DNA of 64,000 nucleotides from Thiomicrospira microaerophila (GTDB lineage: Bacteria > Pseudomonadota > Gammaproteobacteria > Thiomicrospirales > Thiomicrospiraceae), in the NCBI RefSeq assembly GCF_000934765.1, contig NZ_KN882196.1:73293-137292 (forward strand). The letters run 5' to 3'. Below are positions 50,566 to 58,795 of this stretch, one piece after another. The notes beneath the pieces were generated by a model. It worked only from the letters and a program-made list of their open reading frames with translations, was not told the DNA's origin and ran no database searches. A program made the position numbers and the translations under genes. Numbering within the stretch: position 1 is the stretch's first letter; each line of letters opens with the position of its first letter.

Positions 50566-51269
50566 CGCTGGCGATTATTGCCGCAATGGAAGAAGAGGTG
50601 ATTCTTCTGCGCGAACAAATCCAAAACCTCACCACCCAAACCATCGCCGGCTTTGAGTTTTACCAAGGGCAAATCGCGCAGCAACCCGTCGTTGTTCTGC
50701 GCTCCGGCATCGGCAAGGTCAATGCCGCGATGAGTACCAGCATTTTAATTGACCGCTTTGCACCTGTCGCGGTAATCAACACCGGCTCAGCCGGCGGCTT
50801 TCATACTGACCTTGAAGTGGGCGACATCGTGATTAGTCGTTCAGTTTGCCATCATGACGTTGATGTCACGCCGTTTGGCTATGCGTTTGGTCAAGTACCC
50901 GGTCTGCCAGCCTGTTTTATCCCCGATGCCGCGTTAATTAAAAAAGCCCAAGCAGCCATAGAAGCACTCGGCGAAGTAGCGCATATGCACGGATTGATTG
51001 CCACCGGTGATCGTTTTATGCACCTGCCTGATGATGTGGCGACCACCCGCGAAAAATTCCCCGAGATGATTGCCTGCGAAATGGAAGCCGCCGCCGTAGC
51101 GCAAGTTTGCCATCAATTTGGCACACCGTTTGTGGTGATTCGGGCGCTGTCGGATATCGCGGGCAAAGAAAATGTACTGGCATTTGATGCGTTTTTAGCC
51201 CAGGCCGCCGACCATTCCACCCGCGTGGTGGTCGAAATGATTAAACAATTTGACAAGGAGCCGCTATGA
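50562..51269 (+). CDS. mtnN: 5'-methylthioadenosine/S-adenosylhomocysteine nucleosidase
   Basis: Removes adenine from SAH and MTA. I-A-A-M-E-E-E at the start holds the catalytic Glu. [15 protein letters not shown] and E-M-E-A-A-A-V are family motifs, and the catalytic Asp is in R-A-L-S-D-I-A. 235 residues. Overlaps both neighbours by four bases, forming a strictly coupled luxS-mtnN-purT unit. Confidence 0.95.
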   Translation: MTLAIIAAMEEEVILLREQIQNLTTQTIAGFEFYQGQIAQQPVVVLRSGIGKVNAAMSTSILIDRFAPVAVINTGSAGGFHTDLEVGDIVISRSVCHHDVDVTPFGYAFGQVPGLPACFIPDAALIKKAQAAIEALGEVAHMHGLIATGDRFMHLPDDVATTREKFPEMIACEMEAAAVAQVCHQFGTPFVVIRALSDIAGKENVLAFDAFLAQAADHSTRVVVEMIKQFDKEPL

Positions 51270-52447
51270 GCCGTATTGGAACCCCTTTTTCCGCCACCGC
51301 CACCCGCGTCATGCTTTGCGGTGCGGGTGAGCTAGGCAAAGAAGTCGTGATTGAACTGCAACGATTAGGCGTTGAAGTGATTGCGGTTGATCGCTACCCC
51401 AATGCCCCAGCGATGCAGGTGGCCGACCGCAGCCATGTGATCAATATGCTCGATGGCGCGGCGTTACGTGCGTTGATTGAGCAAGAAAAACCTCATTACA
51501 TCGTGCCTGAAATTGAAGCGATTGCCACCGACACCTTGGCGGAACTCGAAACTGAAGGCTTCAAGGTGATTCCCAGCGCACGCGCCACCCAACTCACGAT
51601 GAACCGTGAAGGCATCCGTCGTTTAGCGGCTGAAACCCTCGGTTTAAAAACCTCCGCCTATCGGTTTGCTGCAACAGAAGATGAGTTTAATCAAGCGGTA
51701 AAAGACATAGGTTTACCCTGTGTCGTCAAGCCGATTATGAGCTCATCCGGCAAGGGCCAAAGCACCATCAAAACCTCGGAGCAAATCAACCAGGCCTGGT
51801 TGTATGCGCAAGAAGGCGGCCGCGCTGGCAAAGGCAAAGTGATTGTTGAAGGCTTTGTCGATTTTGATTATGAAATCACCCTGCTAACCATTCGTCACAA
51901 AGACGGTACAAGCTTCTGCCCACCGATTGGTCATATTCAAATTGATGGCGATTACCGCGAATCTTGGCAGCCGCACCCCATGTCGGCTAACGCCTTGAGC
52001 GAAGCACAGCGCATGGCGGAGCGGGTGACCACGGAGCTAGGTGGCTGGGGTCTGTTTGGGGTCGAGCTGTTTGTTAAAGGCGACGAGGTGATATTCAGCG
52101 AAGTTTCACCGCGCCCGCATGATACCGGTTTGGTGACCTTGATTTCACAAGACCTGTCTGAATTTGCACTGCATGTACGTGCGATTCTAGGCTTGCCGAT
52201 TCCCAATATTCAGCAACACGGCCCCTCCGCCTCCAGCGTTATTTTGCCGGAAGGCCATTCAACCCAAACCTGTTTTGAGGGGTTAGATAGCGCCCTCGCC
52301 CAGCCAGATACCCAACTACGCTTGTTTGGCAAACCCGAAATAGCCGGTCGCCGTCGTATGGGCGTAACCTTAGCGCGTGGCGAAACCCTTGAAATAGCAA
52401 GAGAAAAAGCCAAAAATGCATCATTTGCAGTAAAGGTATTATTCTAG
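51266..52447 (+). CDS. purT: formate-dependent GAR transformylase
   Basis: ATP-grasp enzyme that formylates glycinamide ribonucleotide with formate in purine synthesis. N-terminal [17 protein letters not shown] and the ATP-grasp loop [10 protein letters not shown] near 152, with [10 protein letters not shown] near 278. 393 residues. Its place behind luxS and mtnN links free adenine and C1 metabolism. A perfect palindrome at 51788-51801 encodes N-Q-A-W-L. Confidence 0.95.
   Translation: MSRIGTPFSATATRVMLCGAGELGKEVVIELQRLGVEVIAVDRYPNAPAMQVADRSHVINMLDGAALRALIEQEKPHYIVPEIEAIATDTLAELETEGFKVIPSARATQLTMNREGIRRLAAETLGLKTSAYRFAATEDEFNQAVKDIGLPCVVKPIMSSSGKGQSTIKTSEQINQAWLYAQEGGRAGKGKVIVEGFVDFDYEITLLTIRHKDGTSFCPPIGHIQIDGDYRESWQPHPMSANALSEAQRMAERVTTELGGWGLFGVELFVKGDEVIFSEVSPRPHDTGLVTLISQDLSEFALHVRAILGLPIPNIQQHGPSASSVILPEGHSTQTCFEGLDSALAQPDTQLRLFGKPEIAGRRRMGVTLARGETLEIAREKAKNASFAVKVLF
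51788..51801. repeat. AACCAGGCCTGGTT palindrome, perfect copy, inside purT
   Basis: Exact 14-bp palindrome read as N-Q-A-W-L. Confidence 0.9.
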
Positions 52448-52458
52448 CTACTCATTGA

Positions 52459-52474
52459 TGGCATAGTTTCTGCT
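52459..52474 (+). promoter_or_regulatory. sigma-54 type promoter of the fliS-like gene
   Basis: TGGCATAGTTTCTGCT has the invariant GG and GC exactly ten bases apart and matches TGGCA at -24. Late flagellar genes in relatives often use sigma-54. Predicted start of RNA is about 52485. Confidence 0.6.
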
Positions 52475-52479
52475 TAATT

Positions 52480-52537
52480 CCTTGTGTTTCAACACCTCAG
52501 AATAGAGGTGCTTAGCTATAACAGCGAACACACAAGG
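52480..52537 (+). promoter_or_regulatory. nested hairpin that could mask the fliS-like ribosome site
   Basis: CCTTGTGT (52480-52487) is complementary to ACACAAGG (52530-52537), which contains the ribosome binding site. An inner stem CACCTC/GAGGTG (52493-52498, 52505-52510) lies between. The left arm lies mostly upstream of the predicted sigma-54 start, so only read-through RNA could form the full structure. Confidence 0.5.
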
Positions 52538-52546
52538 AAAATGATT

Positions 52547-52987
52547 ATGAATATTGGAGTTCATACTGCGCCCCAAGCGATTGAGGGCGCAATTCTCAAG
52601 GAATATACCCGCCAACCTGATGTCGAAAAGGTATTAGCGGATAATCCACGTAAAACTATTTTAATGTTATTACAAGGCGCGGTCGACAAGGCAACCCTTG
52701 CCAAGCTTTGCCACGACACCAACTCACTAGTGGAAAAAGGCTTCCACCTCGGCCGCATAACCACCATTATCGATGCACTGCGTGATCGTCTACACCTCAG
52801 TGGGCAAACACCACTGGCCTATGATCTTGAAGCGCTTTATCAATATGCGGACCAATGCATTCAAGATGCGGTCTATGAAAAGAATACCGAGCAACTTGAA
52901 AATGCGTTGGAAATCATGACGCAATTGCGTGATGCTTGGTATGACATGCTCAAAGCTAGCGGTGAAATTGACCACCAGCCGCACTAA
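52547..52987 (+). CDS. FliS-like flagellar export chaperone
   Basis: 146 residues with the FliS pattern: T-I-L-M-L-L-Q-G-A-V-D-K-A near 38, I-D-A-L-R-D-R-L-H-L near 76, a T-P-L-A-Y-D-L-E-A-L-Y-Q-Y segment near 90, and Q-L-R-D-A-W near the end. FliS keeps flagellin unfolded before export. No other flagellar gene is in the window, so it is detached from its cluster. I start at the second ATG (52547), eight bases after AAGGA, instead of one six bases upstream. It has a sigma-54 promoter. Confidence 0.65.
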   Translation: MNIGVHTAPQAIEGAILKEYTRQPDVEKVLADNPRKTILMLLQGAVDKATLAKLCHDTNSLVEKGFHLGRITTIIDALRDRLHLSGQTPLAYDLEALYQYADQCIQDAVYEKNTEQLENALEIMTQLRDAWYDMLKASGEIDHQPH

Positions 52988-52994
52988 GTGCCAG

Positions 52995-53032
52995 CGCGCC
53001 CACTCATACTCCTAAGTGATTGAGTGGGCGCG
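52995..53032. terminator. strong hairpin between convergent fliS-like gene and moaC
   Basis: CGCGCCCACTCA (52995-53006) pairs perfectly with TGAGTGGGCGCG (53021-53032). It sits exactly between two convergent stop codons, so a bidirectional terminator is likely despite the lack of a long T-run. Confidence 0.6.
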
Positions 53033-53059
53033 AGAATGTCGAACTTGAGTGAGAGGGGG

Positions 53060-53542
53060 TTAATTAGCAGTACGCGTCCAATGACCCGACTTGCCGCCCT
53101 TCTTCTCTAACAATTGCAACTGGTTAATCACCATCCCCTTATCCACGGCTTTACACATATCGTACAGCGTCAATGCGGCTGTACTGGCGGCTGTTAGGGC
53201 CTCCATCTCCACACCCGTTTGACCCACCAGTTTACAGATGGCGATAATTTCCACCGTTGAATTTTCAATATTCGGTGTCAACTCGACCTTCACCGAGGTG
53301 AGCATCAACGGATGACACATTGGAATTAAATCTGGCGTGCGCTTGGCGGCCATAATCCCGGCTATCCGCGCGGTGGCTAACACATCGCCCTTCTTATGCT
53401 TGCCCTCCGTAATCATCTGCAAGGTATTGGGCAACATGTGAATCACCGCCATCGCCCTCGCTTCGCGTTCGGTGTGCGCCTTATCACTCACATCCACCAT
53501 CCGCGCCTGCCCTTTTTCATCTAAATGCGTTAACTGCGTCAT
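53060..53542 (-). CDS. moaC: cyclic pyranopterin monophosphate synthase
   Basis: Second step of molybdenum cofactor synthesis. M-V-D-V-S-D-K near residue 15, the [14 protein letters not shown] segment, and I-P-M-C-H-P-L and [10 protein letters not shown] are the family signatures. 160 residues. moeA lies upstream on the same strand, separated by two tiny membrane-protein genes. The cofactor is needed by SoxC. Confidence 0.95.
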   Translation of the reverse strand: MTQLTHLDEKGQARMVDVSDKAHTEREARAMAVIHMLPNTLQMITEGKHKKGDVLATARIAGIMAAKRTPDLIPMCHPLMLTSVKVELTPNIENSTVEIIAICKLVGQTGVEMEALTAASTAALTLYDMCKAVDKGMVINQLQLLEKKGGKSGHWTRTAN

Positions 53543-53560
53543 TGTTTTTCCCTGAGAGAC

Positions 53561-53656
53561 TTAAGACTTTGTCTTCTTATGAGTATAAGCCTCATAGACA
53601 ACCGCCATTAAGCCAGCTATAAAAATAACCAAAGCTAATATCACTATATAGTCCAC
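53561..53656 (-). CDS. tiny (31-residue) membrane protein
   Basis: GTG start at 53656 preceded by GAGGAG at good spacing, stop TAA at 53563-53561. The protein opens M-D-Y-I-V-I-L-A-L-V-I-F-I-A-G and ends Y-T-H-K-K-T-K-S, that is one membrane helix with a basic tail. It begins one base after the stop of the 75-residue protein, whose last codons contain the ribosome site. No family recognised; the context supports a real gene. Confidence 0.55.
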   Translation of the reverse strand: MDYIVILALVIFIAGLMAVVYEAYTHKKTKS

Positions 53657-53657
53657 G

Positions 53658-53885
53658 CTATATCTCCTCGATTCTATCAAGACATTTAAACACTCGCTTA
53701 TTAATAAGATAGATACCCAAGGTTACAAATGCAATTGCTATCAAAGAAAAAACTAGCAATATATTATTCGCAATATATACATTTTGAGCTACCCAAGCCA
53801 ATAAAGAAATATCCGTTACCACTAAAATTGCAAAAACTACTTTATACCATCCAATCTCGATTTCTAAACGCTTTTCTTCAGACAT
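53658..53885 (-). CDS. small two-helix membrane protein
   Basis: 75 residues starting M-S-E-E-K-R-L-E-I-E. Two hydrophobic helices (about 13-32 and 37-58) are followed by a charged C-terminus, K-R-V-F-K-C-L-D-R-I-E-E-I. GGAG precedes the ATG. It lies 12 bases after moeA and one base before the 31-residue gene. No family recognised. Its lower GC than moeA and moaC hints at separate origin. Confidence 0.65.
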   Translation of the reverse strand: MSEEKRLEIEIGWYKVVFAILVVTDISLLAWVAQNVYIANNILLVFSLIAIAFVTLGIYLINKRVFKCLDRIEEI

Positions 53886-53897
53886 ACTGCTCCTCTC

Positions 53898-55091
53898 CTA
53901 AAACACATCGAAGCTGATGTATTCTACCTTATCGCCGCGATGAATAACGCGATCTTCCGGAATCACCACTAAGCCCTCAGCCCAAACGGTGGAGGTTAAC
54001 ACGCCAGAGCCTTGATGGTGATAAAGCTGAGCATAACTGGTTTGCTGTTGATTTTCGAGACGTGCGCGCACAAATTCGCGGCGAAACCCAGGTTTTAGCC
54101 AATCAAAATCTGCGCTCACCCATACCGATTTAGGTGTTAAATCTTTTGCCCCCTGCATCGCCAACAAAAACGGACGGGCGAACAAATTAAAGGTCGTGAA
54201 CGCCGACACCGGATTGCCAGGCAAGCCCAAAAACGCCTTACCCAACACCTCGCCAAACGCCAACGGCTTGCCAGGTTTCATTTTTACCTGCCACATGCTC
54301 AGCGAGCCCAGGCTTTCAACCGCGGGTTTAATATGATCTTCCTCGCCAACCGACACGCCACCGGTGGTAATAATCACATCACCCAAGCTCGCCGCCTTTT
54401 TAAGCGTTTCTTGCGTCGCCGCTAAGGTATCTTCCACCTGCCCCAAATCGACCCAGTTAAAACCTAACTGCGCGACAAGGGTGTTTAATAATGTGTGGTT
54501 GGAATTATAGATTTTACCGGCTTGCGGCGCTTGCCCCGGCTGCAGCAACTCATCCCCCGTGGTAAAGGTCACCAGCGTTAAGGGTTTAAACACCGCCACC
54601 GCCGCTTGACCCACTGACGCAATCAACGCCAGATCTTGCGGGCGCAACCTTTGCCCTGCTTTTAAAATTATCGAATCAGCGGCGATATCCTCTCCACAGC
54701 GGCGAATATTCTCCCCCGCCTGCGGCAGCGTTTCAAATACCACCCCTGCTTCAGACGCCTGCGCCATCTCCTGCATCACCACCGCATTCGCGCCAGCCGG
54801 TATGGGTGCGCCGGTAAATATCCGCGCGGCTGTACCCGTTTGCAAAGCCTGCGGCGCGCTACCAGCCGGAATACGCTGGCTGACATTAACCACCAGGCCT
54901 GGTTGAATATCGGCCCTATTAATCGCATAACCATCCATCATCGAATTATCATGCGGCGGCACATTCACCGGCGAGCGCACATCCTGCGCCAACACACAAC
55001 CCAAAGCCTGCGCCAAGGAGCGGGATTCGACAACCTCACTCACCTTAGCCTGGCTCACCAAAAATTCTATCGCTTCGTTGACTGTTTTCAT
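53898..55091 (-). CDS. moeA: molybdopterin molybdenumtransferase
   Basis: Inserts molybdate into molybdopterin. N-terminal P-P-H-D-N-S-M-M-D-G-Y-A near residue 48, I-F-T-G-A-P-I-P-x-G-A-N-A-V-V, T-T-G-G-V-S-V-G-E-E-D and G-L-P-G-N-P-V-S-A. I start at 55091 (M-K-T-V-N-E-A-I-E-F-L), which gives the normal 397 residues; the 45 upstream codons are unrelated and cross a terminator. A 13/14 palindrome at 54891-54904 encodes I-Q-P-G-L-V. Confidence 0.94.
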   Translation of the reverse strand: MKTVNEAIEFLVSQAKVSEVVESRSLAQALGCVLAQDVRSPVNVPPHDNSMMDGYAINRADIQPGLVVNVSQRIPAGSAPQALQTGTAARIFTGAPIPAGANAVVMQEMAQASEAGVVFETLPQAGENIRRCGEDIAADSIILKAGQRLRPQDLALIASVGQAAVAVFKPLTLVTFTTGDELLQPGQAPQAGKIYNSNHTLLNTLVAQLGFNWVDLGQVEDTLAATQETLKKAASLGDVIITTGGVSVGEEDHIKPAVESLGSLSMWQVKMKPGKPLAFGEVLGKAFLGLPGNPVSAFTTFNLFARPFLLAMQGAKDLTPKSVWVSADFDWLKPGFRREFVRARLENQQQTSYAQLYHHQGSGVLTSTVWAEGLVVIPEDRVIHRGDKVEYISFDVF

Positions 55092-55177
55092 CGATTTCTC
55101 AAAAATAAATAATACTAGATAATAATGCTGAACCTCGGCATATTCAAGTAAAACAGCCGTATTTGCTAAATTGACCC

Positions 55178-55203
55178 AAAAAAAAGGCAGCCAAAAGGCT
55201 GCC
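55178..55203 (-). terminator. intrinsic terminator of the 35-residue ORF
   Basis: On the minus strand GGCAGCC (55203-55197), TTTT loop, GGCTGCC (55192-55186), then eight T (55185-55178). It separates the small ORF from moeA. Confidence 0.88.
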
Positions 55204-55275
55204 AAGTTAAGGACTAAAAGAGACATGAAAAAAACAATAAAGCGATGTTAACCTGCTGCTAAAGTTCCGGTTGAA

Positions 55276-55383
55276 CTAGCTGGCAAAGTAGGCACCTAAA
55301 AGCATGGTGACAAACGAAATCACTAAACAGGCAATGACAATGCTTTGCGTGGCGCCGTCTAACTTGTTTAAATGTGCATTCAT
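55276..55383 (-). CDS. 35-residue membrane micro-protein under a Fur box
   Basis: ATG at 55383, TAG at 55278-55276, preceded by TTGGAG. The protein opens M-N-A-H-L-N-K-L-D-G-A-T-Q and continues with one hydrophobic helix (I-V-I-A-C-L-V-I-S-F-V-T-M-L-L-G) to the end. It has a promoter overlapped by a near-consensus Fur box and an intrinsic terminator downstream, so it is a complete single-gene transcription unit. Ferritin and a TonB receptor are its neighbours. No family recognised. Confidence 0.65.
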   Translation of the reverse strand: MNAHLNKLDGATQSIVIACLVISFVTMLLGAYFAS

Positions 55384-55415
55384 AACCTAACTCCAAAAAA
55401 TAAAGATGACCACTT

Positions 55416-55434
55416 GATAACGATTACCATTATA
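55416..55434. promoter_or_regulatory. Fur box
   Basis: GATAACGATTACCATTATA matches the 19-bp Fur consensus GATAATGATAATCATTATC at about 15 positions. It covers the -10 element of the promoter for the 35-residue ORF. Confidence 0.75.
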
Positions 55435-55456
55435 CACACTAAATAAAACGAATCAA
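55429..55456 (-). promoter_or_regulatory. promoter of the 35-residue ORF
   Basis: On the minus strand TTGATT (55456-55451), spacer of 16, TATAAT (55434-55429). Confidence 0.65.
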
Positions 55457-55487
55457 GAATTATTTTTATTTACCTTAACAAAAACCA

Positions 55488-55623
55488 CGTCATTGCGAGG
55501 AGCAAAGCGACGCGGCAATCTGCAGCCGACCACGCACCACAACCCGTCATTCCGGCGAAGGCCGGAATCTCAAACCGACTGTGCGCTGGCTTGGGAGATT
55601 GCTTCACTTCGTTCGCAATGACG
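55488..55623. repeat. composite palindromic repeat (CATTGCGAGG family) with inner element
   Basis: Outer arms CGTCATTGCGAGG (from 55488) and CGCAATGACG (to 55623) with GGCAATCT / AGATTGC. In the loop sits another palindrome, GTCATTCCGGC...GCCGGAATC (55546-55569). A stray half copy, TTCGCAATGACCTGG, follows near 55637. Same family as 12018-12106. Confidence 0.8.
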
Positions 55624-55701
55624 TGGGTGAGAGTGTTCGCAATGACCTGGGGCATTCATTCGCACTGACCCGGATGGTGGAAACACGTCATATCTAGGCA
55701 C

Positions 55702-55726
55702 AAAAAAAACCGAGACAAGCTCGGTT
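55702..55726 (-). terminator. intrinsic terminator after ferritin
   Basis: AACCGAG (55708-55714) pairs with CTCGGTT (55720-55726); on the minus strand the stem is followed by a run of T. Confidence 0.85.
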
Positions 55727-55750
55727 CTTTATATTTTATAACGTTACATC

Positions 55751-56263
55751 TTAATGTTTAGACGTTGTCGCCAAACGTTGAAGATACTGGTTAATCAGAT
55801 ACATCGCTTCACCGGTTTCGCCTTTAAACGCCACCAACTTCACCTGATCCAAAATGCCACGGAACAAGACTTCTTCTTCACGCTGTTCGGCGATAAAGTA
55901 CTGCAACATATTAAAGGTATTGAAATCTTTAAAATCCAACGCCATTTCGGCCATTGCATTAATCAACGCAGTCACTTTAAGCTCATGCTCAAACGCCTTG
56001 TTAATTACATCGACTAGGTTTTTAAATTCAGTGGGTGGCGCCGCCACCGCACCCACGGTGACGGGCGCGTCACACTCAATTAAATAATCAATAAACTTAT
56101 CGCGGTGCATCAACTCTTCCGGCACATGTTGACGGAAAAACGCTGCCGCACCCGACAAGCCCTGCGCTTCACACCAAGCCGACATTTGTAAATACAAATT
56201 CGACGCATACATCTCTGCCGTAATCTGTTCATTCAATTTGGCAATCATTTCTGGTTTTAACAT
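55751..56263 (-). CDS. ftnA: ferritin
   Basis: Iron-storage 24-mer subunit of 170 residues. M-I-A-K-L-N-E-Q-I-T-A-E-M-Y-A-S at the start and E-E-L-M-H-R-D-K-F near 50 give the ferroxidase ligands; E-Q-R-E-E-E-V-L-F near 127 provides further ligands. Start at 56263 behind AGGAGA; longer frames upstream are unrelated. It is not a bacterioferritin (no haem Met52 context). It shares the block with a TonB receptor and Fur-type sites. Confidence 0.94.
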   Translation of the reverse strand: MLKPEMIAKLNEQITAEMYASNLYLQMSAWCEAQGLSGAAAFFRQHVPEELMHRDKFIDYLIECDAPVTVGAVAAPPTEFKNLVDVINKAFEHELKVTALINAMAEMALDFKDFNTFNMLQYFIAEQREEEVLFRGILDQVKLVAFKGETGEAMYLINQYLQRLATTSKH

Positions 56264-56386
56264 GGTTCTCTCCTTAATGACGCGCCCCAAGATTGGGGCA
56301 TTAAGATCATTATAGATAAAAATAATGCCACTCGTTGCAAGAATCACGAAACCGAGTGGCTTGTGGCAATAGTTTGAAGTTAACAA

Positions 56387-58441
56387 TTAAAACTTATATT
56401 TGGCGCCCAATTCAAAAGAACGCTCTGGACCCGCGTAAATCCCTTGACGCAAGCCCGCGACATAACGCTCATCGGTTAAGTTTTTGACGGCGCCAAAGAC
56501 ATTAAATTGCTTGTTAACTTTATAGCTTGCTGTTAAATCTGCGGTGGTGTACGCATCAACCTTGCCACCCCAGTTACCCGTTGAGTTAACAGTAAGCGCT
56601 TCAACATTTGCCGCATTGCCATAAAATTCACCGGTATGATTTACCAATAACGCCGTTTGCAAAGCCCCCAACGAATAACCCAAGGCTAAGTTCGCGGTAA
56701 TTTCGGGAGAATTTTCAAAACGGTTACCTTTTTTAGCGCCACCCGATGCACGATCCTCACTATATTCAGCTGTTGGAATCCAAGTTAAATTTGCATCCAG
56801 TGTAAAGCCGTTATTAAAGTCATAACCCAGTGCCGCTTCGATACCTTGAACGAGTGCGCTGCCTTCGTTTGGTGAGCTAATTCCAGAAATACCTGGATCA
56901 ATTTGATTTGAGAAATCCATTTGGAATGCAGTCAACTCATAACTCAATGCTTGATTTGCACCACGCACCCCAAATTCCATATTTAATGATTTCTCCGCTT
57001 CGGTGGGCGTATCATTCGAACCTATCACGCTACCCACAAGCGGTGGAGAAAAGGCACGATAAACACTACCAAACAACTGGGCTTGAGCGTTTAGCTGATA
57101 GGTTGCGCCTAAACCTGGCATAAACTCTGTATTTGAGAACTTATCTGTTGGGTCTGCATTGCGTAAATCGTTACGACGTTGCTCATAACTTTCCATCCGC
57201 AAACCCACTGTTAAAGCTAGGCGTTCGGTCACTTCAAACCGGTTTTGTCCATAGACAGCAAGGCTGTCCGCTGAATCAAGCCTATTTCTTGAAGGCGCAC
57301 CTGAATTACGAGGTGTAGCTCTATTAGCCTGAACCGTTACATCGGTCATTTCTTCATTCATTAAGGTTAAGCCCAGCTCTGCTTGGTTTTTGATACCAAA
57401 ACCGCCATGATTAAATGACAATCTTGTATCAAAACCTTTACGTTCAAACGAGCGATTATTGCCTTGAACGGTATCGTTGTAATTCCAAACCGTTTGACCA
57501 GCGCTGTTTATTGTTGTGACAGGGTCTTTCAGACCAAATCGCCAATAATCACGACTCATTTCACTCCAGTAGACTAGCGTTTGAAGCTTGACGTCATCAC
57601 TAATATCCCATTCATGGTTAATATCAAATGCCGTGCGCTCAGTTAAGAAATAATCATCGGGTGCCGGGTTAAATGTCGCACCTGCCTTATAGGCATCTGG
57701 AAATAATCCACGATAAGAAATATTGGCATCATTGCTATACTGGCTAAACTTAACACTAATCATTTGATCATCACCAATAGCTGTACCTGCTTTAACCATC
57801 AGGTCTTCCATATCATAACCCTTGTTCTGGAAGCCATCACTATCAGCCTTGGTATAAATCAAACCAAAAAAGGCATCACCTGAAGAGTTACTGCCACCTA
57901 TTTCCAATATGCCTTCTCGCGTGTTCCAGCTTCCAACCTTTCCAGACACCGCAAAACCATCATCAGGTGTTTTAGTAATATAGTTTATAACCCCACCGAT
58001 TGTGTTAGGGCCATAACGGTGAGTTGCGCCCTTATGAACTTCAACGCCATCCATCCGCTGTATACGTGGATTGTAATAGCGACTGTTCCCAACAAATATA
58101 CCGGGCTGAACCGGCACACCATCTTCTAACACCATCGTTTTGTAATCAGATGCGGGCAACCCCCTTATCCCGACATTCACCACAACCGCAGATTCTTCCT
58201 CACCTTTAACGTATACACCCGGTACACGCTTCAACACATCTTCTGTTGAGCGTGGCTGAGAACGCTCAATTTCATCTTTCGTAATAACAGAAACAGCGCT
58301 CGATTGCTTGGCGACCGCGTCTTGGCCTTGGCCAACTACATCAATACGCGGTAACTGTTTGGTGTCAGCTAATACTGGCGCGGCCATCGCGGCGGCCATG
58401 CTGATGACTAGGGTTTTGACTACAAATTTATTTTTTGACAT
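56387..58441 (-). CDS. TonB-dependent outer-membrane receptor, probably for a ferric chelate
   Basis: 684 residues with a signal peptide ending A-P-V-L-A (residue ~25). A plug domain follows (I-D-V-V-G-Q, D-V-L-K-R-V-P-G-V, G-I-R-G-L, T-I-G-G-V-I-N-Y). The beta-barrel ends in a terminal aromatic (K-Y-K-F). It resembles FecA/citrate-type receptors in the plug, but the ligand cannot be fixed from sequence. The Cys-rich gene upstream has a Fur box and may be cotranscribed. Confidence 0.9.
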   Translation of the reverse strand: MSKNKFVVKTLVISMAAAMAAPVLADTKQLPRIDVVGQGQDAVAKQSSAVSVITKDEIERSQPRSTEDVLKRVPGVYVKGEEESAVVVNVGIRGLPASDYKTMVLEDGVPVQPGIFVGNSRYYNPRIQRMDGVEVHKGATHRYGPNTIGGVINYITKTPDDGFAVSGKVGSWNTREGILEIGGSNSSGDAFFGLIYTKADSDGFQNKGYDMEDLMVKAGTAIGDDQMISVKFSQYSNDANISYRGLFPDAYKAGATFNPAPDDYFLTERTAFDINHEWDISDDVKLQTLVYWSEMSRDYWRFGLKDPVTTINSAGQTVWNYNDTVQGNNRSFERKGFDTRLSFNHGGFGIKNQAELGLTLMNEEMTDVTVQANRATPRNSGAPSRNRLDSADSLAVYGQNRFEVTERLALTVGLRMESYEQRRNDLRNADPTDKFSNTEFMPGLGATYQLNAQAQLFGSVYRAFSPPLVGSVIGSNDTPTEAEKSLNMEFGVRGANQALSYELTAFQMDFSNQIDPGISGISSPNEGSALVQGIEAALGYDFNNGFTLDANLTWIPTAEYSEDRASGGAKKGNRFENSPEITANLALGYSLGALQTALLVNHTGEFYGNAANVEALTVNSTGNWGGKVDAYTTADLTASYKVNKQFNVFGAVKNLTDERYVAGLRQGIYAGPERSFELGAKYKF

Positions 58442-58487
58442 TGCGCTTCCTCAGTTTGGTTAGTTTTGTTTTCTCAGTTTTATCTAA

Positions 58488-58733
58488 CTACTCAACCAGG
58501 CCGGGTTGAATAAGCCATTTAATTTGTTGGGGTTTAACCGATTGCATCGGACAGGCTTTACAGTCACATTGATGACATAACGCCTTGGCGCAGGTTTGCA
58601 AACAAATTCGCTGGACAGCATCCCGGCTCACGGTATCTAAACAATGTAGATCCGCCGCACACAACACGCCCAACCGAAATAACTCAATCAACTTGATTTC
58701 GGAGAGTGCCAGATTGATTGTTGAAGTTTGCAT
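58488..58733 (-). CDS. small Cys-rich protein upstream of the TonB receptor
   Basis: 81 residues with eight Cys, most of them in the middle: L-C-A-A-D-L-H-C-L, then I-C-L-Q-T-C-A-K-A-L-C-H-Q-C-D-C-K-A-C-P. No signal peptide, so probably cytoplasmic, suited to bind Fe-S or another metal. I do not recognise the family. It is the first gene after a Fur-like box and lies 46 bases before the receptor gene. A 13/14 palindrome (58494-58507) encodes its C-terminal I-Q-P-G-L-V-E. Confidence 0.7.
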   Translation of the reverse strand: MQTSTINLALSEIKLIELFRLGVLCAADLHCLDTVSRDAVQRICLQTCAKALCHQCDCKACPMQSVKPQQIKWLIQPGLVE

Positions 58734-58780
58734 CGCCTACCCCTGCGCATTGACTATTAAAACCTTATACATAATAGAAT

Positions 58781-58795
58781 TGATAATAGCTATCA
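58781..58795. promoter_or_regulatory. Fur-like box upstream of the Cys-rich gene
   Basis: TGATAATAGCTATCA matches the 7-1-7 Fur motif TGATAAT-N-ATTATCA at 12 of the 14 specified bases, about 50 bases ahead of the start codon. Confidence 0.55.
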
